Assembly: GCA_963675135.1 (NCBI GenBank)
Contig: OY776121.1
Span: 81,490,875-81,554,874, forward strand
Length of the DNA stretch: 64,000 nt
Origin: Galeopsis tetrahit
Lineage: Eukaryota; Streptophyta; Magnoliopsida; Lamiales; Lamiaceae
Direction: 5' to 3'
Under the pieces are notes generated by a model. The model did no database searches. It was not told the DNA's origin and was given only the letters and a program-made list of their open reading frames with translations. Within the stretch, counting starts at the first letter, position 1; the number at the start of each line of letters is the position of its first letter. The position numbers and the translations under genes were made by a program. Shown here one piece after another: positions 1 through 9,159 of the stretch.

Positions 1-1689
1 TACAAGCAGCAGCCATTGTATAACTAAAAATTGGTTAACATGTATTCTCCTTTTCTATTTAGTTGCTAATTTTTTTCTCAGGCTTTGGACTTCTCTCTAT
101 TTTTTTAACTATGAGAAAGAATCTTATATGTTGCAAGATAGTAGTATTTTATTTTAAGTTAAATCAAATTCAATTAGCTTATCAATTTTATTTATTTTTA
201 ATTATGTATATATTCCCTTATTTTGGATTTTGGACTTGTATAGTTTTCCTTGGTCAAGTTGTCTCCTTGCTCCATTTTTTTATTTTGTAGTATTAAGTTT
301 TTTCCACCTTTTCGGGATTAATAATAATTCATTTTACTAATTCTTTTTAAAAGAACTGTTGGGATGCTTTAATAAACTAGTTTTTAAATTAATTATCTTA
401 TTATTAGTTAAGAGGAAATTTTGAGATAGAACACTCTTGTATATAGTCTCAGATTAAATATTTATACGACTAAAGTTTAATTTTTTTAATGAAATCTTGG
501 GTATATAGTCAAATTCATTTTTAGTCAACCAACAATCTAACTTCAATTAAATTCTCCCAGTCAACCAATATTCTAACAATCTAACTAGATAACTTGGCGT
601 AAATTTGTAACATGCAACAATCTAACTAGTTAATTAAGCACAATTTAATTAACAAAATTAAATATGCTAACATGCAAGAACATAAATAAATAGTGTAACA
701 TGCAACCATCACAATCTAACTAGTTGCCTTCTTTATAGTAATGAAATTAGAGACAGATTTACAATGATATGCAATTTGGTTGTTAATTTTATCGTCTTAA
801 CACAAAGGATATCGTTTACGCTTGATTTGCAACTAAACGATTGTCACAAATCAGACAGTTGTATTAAAAGATTCACGACAGTGGAGATGTTGTGGAAATC
901 ATGTCGATTTACGATGAATTTTTTTGTCGCAAATTCCACCTAAACGACGCCGTTTCCTTTTTCGGTGGAAATTCGTCATAATTTGTGATAAATTTAATTT
1001 TCGTTGCAAAAGTGTTTGACTTTGACAATATGCGGCAAAATTTTGACCGTTGCAAAATTACCGTCCTTAATCTCCATATTACATGTGTATAAATTATTTA
1101 ATTCAATAATATTAGTATTACTTGTCTCCAATCAAAATCTCATATATAATCTTAATGGTTAAATTTATTTCAGTACTAGCGATTTTAATATTTTCTTTGA
1201 TACGACTATACGAGTTAGAATCAATTTATAAAATTAATATTTTAAAATCATATATTATTAATATGAAACCTCTATCTATATTAGTATATTACGATATCAA
1301 TTTATATTATATTTTATTTAGGAACGTCTTTGATGTTTATCTATCCGATAACAAAATTTTGACAAAGTGGGATCAGGTACTAGGCATTAGGTCCTGAGTC
1401 ATGGGGAGGGAAAAAAAAAAAAAGATGAGTATTTAACTTCCATAAAAAAAAAAAAAAAATCTATCCTATAACAAAATTTTAAAGATGTGGTAAAAAAATA
1501 AAAAAAATCACCCTCCGACTAATATATCAGTATAATTTATACCTATATATCCGCAACACCCAATCATCATATATTACAGATAATTATTTCAGATATTGTG
1601 TTAATTGATCATAAAATAATATAATATAAAAAATCAGCTATAAATAAAGCAGCATTGAAACCAAAGGAACACAGCTAAACGAAAAAAAA
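1..1689. other. intergenic AT-rich region without a supported gene
   Basis: No reading frame here resembles a protein I recognise. From about 600 to 720 a short phrase reading catgcaacaatctaactagt recurs in imperfect form. From about 740 to 1075 the sequence is richer in CG-containing words such as gtcgcaaa, cgacgccg and ttcgtcat, which looks like the end of an old DNA transposon, but I could not find a matching partner end. Poly-A runs lie near 1411 and 1445. Confidence 0.5.
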
Positions 1690-2134
1690 ATGAAGAAAAC
1701 GTTATACCATACATTTTTCCCAAGCAAAGAAGAGGAAACAGCGGCGCTACATATCCGCCCTATAATGGTGGAGATTCGCGACGTTTACCCTCCGGAGGTG
1801 GATTCCGACAGCCCTTGGAAAATCAAACAAGCTTGACTGAGTACGAGGTGCAGTACAAAAAACTGGTTTTATCACGGGAGAATACGTTGGCCAATTCCCT
1901 TTATCAAGGGTCAAGGATGGAAGTGAGTTTAGTGAATGTGACAGAGGATGATAACCCAACAAAGTATAGTAGTATTAATGTTTATTTAGAAAAGCAGGAG
2001 GGTGAAGCGGGGAGTTGATGAACAATAGAGGAATGCAGGTCAACGATCAAGTTTCCCTCTATTGGAATGTTCATCAATCTTGTTTTCTATTTTGTTATCA
2101 AGACCGCAAAACACGGCTAAGTTACACTAATTAG
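1690..2134 (+). pseudogene. broken B3-domain-like gene (short plant B3 family)
   Basis: Three overlapping reading frames give consecutive parts of one protein. The ATG at 1690 opens a frame ending at 1833 with a peptide containing EIRDVYPPEVDSDSPWKIK. The next frame (from about 1815 to 2018) carries LTEYEVQ, LVLSRE and VTEDDNPTKYSS. The third (about 2033-2134) carries VNDQVSLYWNVHQSCFLF. This order resembles the short plant B3 DNA-binding proteins of the At2g33720 type, where a lysine-rich linker leads to a B3 fold ending in a strand of the form VGLYWD. At least two frameshifts separate the parts, and the middle of the domain is shorter than expected, so I call it a pseudogene. Introns could in principle explain the frame changes, but no good splice sites stand at the breaks. 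The family assignment is from memory of the motif pattern and is moderate. Confidence 0.4.
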
Positions 2135-2263
2135 GAGTGTCAGTTTTTTTTTTTTTCTTATGTTCGATTCATGTCCAGAGTTAGGAATTTGATTGTTTTT
2201 TTTTTTCGATTTAACCAAGAATCTCAGAAACTCTAAAATAGTTTCATCGTACAACTAGTTTGC

Positions 2264-2353
2264 AACTATTACTATATACTACAACAAATAATTATGACTT
2301 AGGTCAAAAACTATTACTATATACTACAACAAATAATTATGACTTAGGTCAAA
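2264..2353. repeat. 45-bp tandem duplication
   Basis: Two essentially perfect head-to-tail copies of a 45-base unit (2264-2308 and 2309-2353). The unit begins aactattactatatactaca and ends in cttaggtcaaaa. The lack of divergence suggests a recent slippage or duplication. Confidence 0.9.
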
Positions 2354-2355
2354 AA

Positions 2356-2765
2356 TATGTGTATCGGTGGAAATATCGAGACCTTAAATTTGTGGAAATA
2401 TCGATGGATATATCGATATCGGTAAATTTTAAAAATTGTGAAAATTTATTCAACAAAACAATTTAAATCCGTTTACATCTATGATAAATGTATATAAAAT
2501 ATAATATACAATGTTATTTCATATGATATTTTTTGAAATTTATCGACATTTCTCAAAAATTTTCCAATATTTTTTGATATTCTTTCAATATTTTACCAAT
2601 ATTAGTCTCGATATTGTTATTGTATATCGATTTTTATTGATATTTTCGATTTTTTTACAAATATCGTGAAAATATCGTTTCTTTCAAATATCAATATTGG
2701 TGACCGCGAAAAATGGATATATCGAGGATATGTCGAGGAAATTTCCGGATATTTTCGTCCATGTG
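2356..2765. repeat. degenerate ATATCG-rich repeat block
   Basis: The stretch is filled with variants of atatcg, tatcgat and gatattttc in both orientations: at least a dozen between 2359 and 2755. The left edge (gtatcggtggaaatatcgag) and the right edge (ggatatatcgaggatatgtc, followed by gaggaaatttccgg) look loosely inverted to each other. This is what the subterminal part of a DNA transposon can look like, but no target-site duplication was found, so the element type is left open. Confidence 0.5.
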
Positions 2766-2910
2766 ACTTATGAATGAAACAACTAATACATTTTAATCAA
2801 ACAACTATTACTTTTCAAAAATACAGACAATGAAACTGGTTTACGGATTGAAGAGAGGAGCGATTATGGATACAATGTTTTCGTTGATTTCAGAGTTTTG
2901 GTGGTAAAGA

Positions 2911-5900
2911 TTATTTGCCAATGCAGAATTTGCCAAAAATGTTGGACAAAACTTCTTCGGAAATGTCTTCTCCGCTTATTTGTCCTAAAGCCAACACAGC
3001 TTCTCTGAGGTCGATTGTCCAAAAATCAAGAGGAATTTCTTCCTTGATTGATGTCTCCAACCTTACCAATGCCTCCCTCCCTCGAATCAGCTGCTCACAT
3101 TGCCTCTGATCGATAACCACCACAATCGTTTTCAAAATTTAAAACAAACTTACAACTAAAAATAAAAAAAGAAATCATGAAAGAATGAAAGAACCACTCA
3201 CCTGGTTCACAGTCCATTTGGTACCCCCTGCAGGGATCTTATCCAACCCCACTAGCTCTAATATTGCTGATTCCAAATCAGAGATCCCTTGACCAGTCAC
3301 AGCACACGTAAAAACGAGCTTCTTGAAAGAACTCGAAAGTGTGTCAACCCATTCACAGGAAGACGAAGCGCAGTCTATTTTGTTGACCACGAGAACAAGT
3401 GGAGAAGTCGATGAAGTAGCAATCTGGATTTAAAAAAGAAAAAAAACGCATTATAACTTTGTTCGTCTCTTTCAGACAAAGCCAAAAGCATCTCACATTC
3501 AACCTTATTGCTTTGGATTCTGTCTAAGAGTCTGTCGTCCTCTGAAGTCCACCCTTCGTCTGCACTTACAGTCATGACAACGACATCAGCACCCGTGGCA
3601 ACTGCTTCTGACCTTTCGACGCCTTTAAAGAATAAAATAAATGCAGACCACTTAGATTGATAACAGAAATTGCAAGGAGGATAACATGAGTAAATAGCAA
3701 AATTAGTCCCCCATCTATTGGGTGTTGATGATTTTACTCTCATTCGAATCAATTTTTTTCAATTAAGTCTCATAATTTTTTAAATACTGCAACTTTAGTC
3801 CTATATTGGCAATGTTGCATGTGCCGCTCACATGAGTGGCCAGAATTCCATGTAGCAACCAAATTAATAACTTGGCGTCGCTTATGTGTAGCAATATTTT
3901 TAAAAGTTATGAGACTTAATTGATAACATTGATTCGTATGGGACGAAAATTGCCAACACCAAATATATCTGGGACCAATTTACTTAGGATAACATATAGA
4001 AGGACCTTACCAATTTTTTCGACAACATCATCAGTGTCCCTGATACCTGCTGTATCAAGAAGTGTGACGGGAATTCCCCCCACAGTGATATTAGCTTCTA
4101 CTATATCACGTGTCGTGCCAGCAATATTGGTAACGATTGCTCTCTCACTCTATGCTAAAATGTATGTATGACTACACAATTAGCAGAAATGAGAGGAAAA
4201 AGATAAAATGCTGGTAAAAGCTTCTGAAACGTACTTTGCTCCATGCATTAAGAAGGCTTGATTTTCCAACATTTGGTCGGCCAACAATCGCAATCTGAAC
4301 AGAGAACGCCAGAACGGCAAGGTTTCAGCACATAGTTAAGGAATATATAAGTACAAGAAATAGATGAAGGGAATGACATCATTATTAGGGAAAATATCTT
4401 TTTTAGTTCTATTAGTTATCCTTATTTTAATTTCAATCTTGTGACTTTCACAAATTGAAAATAGTCATGTAACTTCCAATTTTGACAATTTCGTCAGGTA
4501 ACCTCATGTAGGAGGTGAAACATGCAGTTGACGTTGATGTAGCAGAGCCGCAGAGTCTAATTTGTCTACGTGGCACCGGATGTTTCACCTCTTACAGCTA
4601 GCCACCAGACCAAAATGTCGAAAAATTGAAAGTTACGGGAATATTTTCAATTCATGAAAGTCGAGATTACTAAAATCAAAATAGGAGCAACTTACAGGAC
4701 TAAAAAACTATTTTCCCTCAGTATTATTTATATTCCAAAAATTTGAGGGGAAAAGTATGCTGTCACAGGTTCAAAATTTCCACTAGCAAGATAAAAGAAA
4801 AGTTGAATGCTCAGAAAGAGTAAACACGAATAAAAAGACTCAAATATAGCCGAGACGCCAATGAGGCAATTACAAAAAGAAAATATATTCCACAAATAGT
4901 TTCAACTCAACTTATACGAAATAATAGATTTTTTGAAATATTTATTTCCATAAAATACCTGCACTCCAGACTGCAAAAGCTTGTCATAATTGGCAGTTTC
5001 CAAAGCATTATTCACTTCTTGCAACATTTTGTGTATCTTATCAATCACTAGGTCGTAGTCAAGGGGTGGCATCTCATCATCAAAATCTAGACGAGCTTCA
5101 ATCTCTGTAAGTAACTCGATGCACTGAGCTCTTAATGATTTCACCATAGAAGAAAAACCACCCTAATAAATGGAGATGAAATTATAACATTTTGCATCAT
5201 TGGTTCAATTAAAACACACTCCAGGGATCGAATAAAATGTAAAATTAGGCCAAGATCACCTGTATTCCTGCCAATGCAGCATTTGCAGCAGCCCCCGATT
5301 TGGCTGATATGAGTTTTCCTACATTCTCAGCTTGGGAGAGATCTAGACGGCCGTTTAGAAAAGCACGCAGAGTGAATTCACCTGAGAGATTGAAGAGGGA
5401 TAGTTAAATTCCACATAATTACTGTCCATTCCATTGGACTCCTAACTAAATTACCAGTCAACGTCTGATCATAATTCTTCAATGGGAATGGGAATGGAAA
5501 TGAATATAGAGGTAATTGTGGTGGTTAATGAGAATAAAAGATGATCAATTCACCTTCATCTTACTTCATATGAGATAATTAGATTCAAAATAAGTTAATC
5601 ATTACCCCATTTTGATTAACAACCTCGATCATTTCACTATTTCTCAACCAACTATTATTTTTTGTCTTAACTTATTCCAAGATTACAGCACTATACCAAC
5701 AATGTAACAATTATTTCCATTACCTTTCCCATTGATGAATTTGAACCAAGCGCCCCCGAAGTAAAATCGCAGTGTTCTAGATAAATCTAAAATGAAGAAA
5801 GAAATGACCTGGTTCTGCAAGCCTCGCCCCAGCATCTATGCAAGCCCTTAAGACACGCCGCAGACACACTTCACTTCCATGACACTGAAGCTCAATCACG

Positions 5901-6786
5901 TCCTCACGAGTATAAGATTTTGGGGCCAACATCGGAACCACCAAAACCTAGTTGACAAACAATTTCCACATTTCATTTCTTTAAAGCAAAATATGATAAT
6001 TTATTGAAAGGCAATTAAACAAGCCAAACATCTGAATGAAATATATTCGTTCAGCAGTACCTCATCAACGACATTGCCACACGAATCCAACACCTCACCG
6101 TACTCAACTACATGGCTATTAGGCCACCAATGATCATCCTTTCTCCTCTTTCTCGATATGGGTCGAAAAACTTTCCCAGCAATAGATACTGCGGAAGGAC
6201 CAGATAACCGGACAATCCCCACAGCACCTGGTGGCCCACCCAATGAAGTCACAATAGCTGCTATCGTGTTCGAGCTCACAACGGCATCTGCAAAGCTCAC
6301 TTCTCCATCCCATAACCTCTCATCTTTATGCAGCACCAACGTGTTCTCTATCATAAAGGAATCAAACTTCAAACCCCCCAAAAAGTTCTAGAATTCTTTT
6401 CTGGCATATTAACATTTTTTATTCAATAAAGCTAACTCTCTCATTCAATTCTCTACCCTCAAACACAAAATACACAATTTTCTAGGGTGGGCTTTGCCAA
6501 GAATCAAAGTATCAGACATAAACCCTAATTTAAAGCCTCAATCATTTCACTCTCTACAATCAGTATACAGTTCCCGTTTTATTTTCACAACGATTGAAGA
6601 TAAGTGCTGAAACTTACCTTTAGTTTCTTTGGACTGCGCAGTAAGGGGCCCAAGACTGGTGTGCTTGTGAGAGGTAGAGAAGATGAGAGAGAAACGTCTG
6701 TGAAATGGAGCTGAAATTTTGGGGAAAATCGAACGTTGGCGTTGGATGTGAGAGAGAAGATAGCGAAATGCTATTGGGGCAGCCAT
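2911..6786 (-). CDS. organellar tRNA modification GTPase MnmE (TrmE/MSS1), 10 exons
   Basis: Predicted 551-residue MnmE GTPase, which with its partner MnmG/GidA modifies the wobble uridine C5 of organellar tRNAs. Exons on the minus strand: 6786-6618, 6347-6061, 5947-5809, 5381-5260, 5162-4959, 4294-4235, 4149-4011, 3622-3504, 3423-3202, 3105-2911. Every junction is GT-AG and the frame closes throughout. The first 55 or so residues (MAAPIAFRYLLSHIQRQRS onwards) are rich in Arg/Ser and poor in acids, like an organelle transit peptide. The N-terminal THF-binding region follows (IVTSLGGPPGAVGIVRLSGP, EDVIELQCHG). G-domain motifs: G1 GRPNVGKS (312-319), GTTRD, G3 DTAG (359-362), G4 NKID (427-430). 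The last five residues are FCIGK, the conserved MnmE end with its catalytic cysteine. Nothing essential is missing. Length suits a bacterial MnmE (about 450) plus a plant targeting sequence. Mitochondrion versus plastid cannot be decided. Three MITEs sit in its introns. Confidence 0.95.
3687..3985. mobile_element. Mutator-type MITE in MnmE intron 7
   Basis: A 299-bp element with inverted ends of roughly 90 bp: the left part (caattaagtctcataa near 3760) is mirrored by ttatgagacttaattg near 3907. It is flanked by a perfect 9-bp direct repeat aggataaca at 3678-3686 and 3986-3994, the duplication size typical of Mutator-like transposons. It has no coding capacity. Confidence 0.8.
4388..4718. mobile_element. 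inverted-repeat MITE in MnmE intron 5
   Basis: About 330 bp with long imperfect terminal inverted repeats: the left end gggaaaatatcttttttagt is mirrored by actaaaaaactattttccct at the right end, and the similarity continues inward for about 100 bases (gaaaatag/ctattttc, acttccaatttt/aaattgaaagt). The flanks (catcattatta and cagtattattt) hint at a target duplication but do not match perfectly. The design resembles the 299-bp Mutator-type MITE in the same gene, but the sequence differs. Confidence 0.65.
5460..5757. mobile_element. Tourist-like MITE in MnmE intron 3
   Basis: This stretch is the reverse complement of the MITE family member at 59578-59912. Its right end, gaatttgaaccaagcgcccc, mirrors the start of that copy, and shared inner words include aattgtggtggttaatgaga, gatgatcaattcacct and accccattttgatta. 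The left terminus is truncated or diverged, so the left border is approximate and no duplication could be assigned here. Confidence 0.65.
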
Positions 6787-7038
6787 TGCTGAGGTTTTCT
6801 AGTTATTTCTAAGTTTTTATATTTATTTATAGTGTATCGTTATTTTTCTTTTTAAATAAATATCCATTTCAAGAAATAAAGAAAAACCTTTCATAAACCG
6901 CAGAACACGACGCCGTTGCTTCTTCTCTGAAGCTCATCCCTTTCAATGGCCGCTTCGATTTTCACAGGCACGTAATTTCCTCTCGAAACCCTAATAATTT
7001 GTTACGTATAAATTGATCAGTTGTTACTTTCTGTTAAG
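6787..7038. promoter_or_regulatory. divergent promoter region between MnmE and mTERF genes
   Basis: Only 252 bp separate the MnmE start codon (6786, leftward) from the mTERF start codon (7039, rightward), so both 5' leaders and promoters must fit here. A telobox-type word aaaccctaa lies at 6986-6994 in the mTERF leader, and the same word occurs at 6530-6538 inside MnmE intron 1. In plants this word is common near the starts of genes for translation and organelle proteins. No clear TATA box was recognised, though 6820-6860 is AT-rich. Confidence 0.55.
6946..6975 (+). CDS. nine-codon upstream ORF in the mTERF leader
   Basis: ATG at 6946 opens MAASIFTGT followed by TAA at 6973-6975, 63 bases before the mTERF start. 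If the transcript begins upstream of 6946 this is a uORF. Alternatively the ATG could belong to a short first exon, since a GT lies directly at the end of the frame (cacgtaatttcc). No evidence of translation is available. Confidence 0.3.
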   Translation: MAASIFTGT

Positions 7039-8277
7039 ATGATGCTTGCAATCGTTCGCAAAAATCCCACCTTTTTAATTTCGAAGCATTTTAGGTCCCC
7101 TGTTTCTCTCTCTCTTCATCATCCCCATTCTCTCTCTACTTCAATTGAAGGAGAACTCGACGATAACAGCCGCATTTTGTTCGGTATCTTGAGGGAAAAA
7201 TTCGAGTTATCTCCTGATTTAACTACACGAGTTGCCTCAGAGTTATCTCGTGGTAAAAACCTAGAAAATGCTGTTATAGCACTCTCGTTCTTGAAAGAAA
7301 ATGGGTTTTCGAATTCCCAGTTGGAGAAAATCTTGAAATACAGGTCTAGGGTTCTTGTGAACAGCCTTGAGGATAGCATTAAACCTAAATTCAAGATTTT
7401 CCATGATTTGGGTATTACTTCTCATGAAATTTCCAAGTTAATCTCAGCTAATCCTGCAATTTTGCAACTAAGCACGGATAATAACATCATTCCTTCATTA
7501 TCCTTGTTAAAGGGCTTGTTAAGATCGAATGAAGAAGTAGCTAGGTTTATTAAGAGATGCACTTGGTCTTTAACAGTGAATTTCAAAAACACTCTGTTGC
7601 CTAACATTGAATTCTTGAAGAGCTGTGGTGTATCTATGGATCGTATACAAATCATCCTCAATAGTTTTCCGAGTATTTTCTTGCTCAAGCAAGAAATTGT
7701 GAGAAAATCTGTGGAAAAGGCTAACCAAATGGGGCTGGAAGTGAGTTCCCAAGCTTTCATTTATGCTATTCCGGCTATTGCTGGAATGAGCAATGAATGT
7801 TGGGAAATGAAGTTGCTCGCCTTGCGCGATCTTGGATTTTCGGACAGCGATATTTTGACGATGTTTAGGAAGTCTCCACACGCGTTTTCTGGATCCTTGG
7901 AGAAGGTGAAGAAGATAATCGAGCTTCTTCTGGCTACTGGGAAGTACGATATGCCCTGCATTGTCAATTACCCTAAGGCACTTGCATCCAGCATTGAGAA
8001 TAGGTATATGCCGAGGCTGCAAATTTTACAAGTTCTTGAAAGTAGGAATCTGATTAGTGATTGGCCTTGTCTTGCTAGACTTAGCATGTTACCAGATTAT
8101 GAGTTTTTTAAGAAATTTGTTAGCCCTTATTTCGATCAAGTTAGTGATGTTTACATCACAGAGAGTTTGAAGACGAAACCTAAGCCATCTGTCCGAAGCA
8201 CCAAGAAAGAGATAAAGCCAAAGGCATCTGTTGGAAGCAACAAGCCTTCTATAAGACCTCCTAAGGCATCGGTCTGA
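7039..8277 (+). CDS. mTERF family protein, predicted mitochondrial
   Basis: Single-exon gene for 412 residues of the plant mTERF family, whose members bind nucleic acid in mitochondria or plastids and act in transcription termination, initiation or intron splicing. The start is the first of two adjacent ATGs (7039 and 7042). The N-terminus (MMLAIVRKNPTFLISKHFRS, followed by a Ser/His-rich stretch) fits a mitochondrial presequence. From about residue 75 to 375 the protein has the repeated helical units of the family, with the usual phrases FLKENGFSNSQLEKIL, LGITSHEISKLISANPAIL, FLKSCGVSMDRIQIILNSFP, LRDLGFSDSDILTMFRKSP and VNYPKALASSIENRYMPRL. The last 35 residues are a basic tail in which KPKPSV and KPKASV recur. 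Length is normal for plant mTERFs. It lies head-to-head with MnmE. Which subfamily member it is cannot be decided by eye. Confidence 0.92.
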   Translation: MMLAIVRKNPTFLISKHFRSPVSLSLHHPHSLSTSIEGELDDNSRILFGILREKFELSPDLTTRVASELSRGKNLENAVIALSFLKENGFSNSQLEKILKYRSRVLVNSLEDSIKPKFKIFHDLGITSHEISKLISANPAILQLSTDNNIIPSLSLLKGLLRSNEEVARFIKRCTWSLTVNFKNTLLPNIEFLKSCGVSMDRIQIILNSFPSIFLLKQEIVRKSVEKANQMGLEVSSQAFIYAIPAIAGMSNECWEMKLLALRDLGFSDSDILTMFRKSPHAFSGSLEKVKKIIELLLATGKYDMPCIVNYPKALASSIENRYMPRLQILQVLESRNLISDWPCLARLSMLPDYEFFKKFVSPYFDQVSDVYITESLKTKPKPSVRSTKKEIKPKASVGSNKPSIRPPKASV

Positions 8278-9159
8278 AGCTTCAAAATGGAATGCAAGTT
8301 GGTACGTAAAAAACGGTTAGTGACCTTGTTTATTTGAATCTGCTCTGGTCTTGTGTTTTCTGGCTTTAAATGTTGGATCTTTCTAATGCTCTTGTAGTCC
8401 TTGGATTTAAGTACAGAATAGCATTAGAACTGTAATATGATGAGATCAATGAACAATCTTAATCCTTGAATATCTTTTTTTTCCCCATTATGTCATGATT
8501 TATTACCATAAGAGAGGATGTATTTGGTTGATCTAGTGAACTATTTTAACTTATGTAATTGAAACAAGGTTTCTTTGATATTGTGTTTGCATTTTGTATA
8601 ACATTGCCTACTTCTTTCTTCTACGAGAAAGTTGTGTATGAGACGGGCCCCACCATGATAATTTCTCAAAAACACAGAGTGTTCATAATTTATGTAAACA
8701 TTTCCATGTTGCTAAATTTCTAAATGTTATGAAGTTTTAAAGGGATTCTATCAACAAATATATTGAAGACTAAATGAACCTATAGTACTAACAAGTTTCG
8801 AATCAAATATAGGATCAAGCAATTAATAATTACATTATCAAGAACCAAAGATTTAAAGAGAAACATACAATTCCAAGGAAAGTTATTTACATCAAATTTC
8901 ACCCACATCGTGAATATTGGTTAAAAACGTGATCTGTTCTGTTCTTTACATTTTCCTTTTAGCAGTTCACACCACGTGCATAGTAATTTTATTTTATTGA
9001 TTAAATTTCAACACAGAGGGTAACTCTACAGTGGACTGCAGAAATTGCAACCTCATAAGACAGTATATATGCTACACAGTATTCTTATACCAAGTTGCTT
9101 GTGCACTTTAGCATTGCTTTCTGGATTGGATGAGGGACTCTTGTAGTATCATCAACTCT
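8278..9159. other. convergent intergenic region between mTERF and SULTR1 genes
   Basis: The two flanking genes converge here, so the stretch holds both 3' untranslated regions. There is no other coding signal. A candidate poly(A) context for the mTERF gene is the AT-rich sequence around 8400-8480. I see no transposon ends. Confidence 0.5.

Noticed and set aside
1122..1397. 91-codon AT-rich frame
   Set aside because: Isoleucine/leucine/tyrosine-rich translation of AT-rich DNA with no start context, motif or neighbour support.
7021..7038. mTERF start at a TTG at 7021
   Set aside because: A non-ATG start is not needed; two ATGs follow at 7039 and 7042 and fit the transit peptide start.
7119..8022. 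Long minus-strand open frames opposite the mTERF gene
   Set aside because: They are antisense shadows of a well-supported coding sequence and match no known family.
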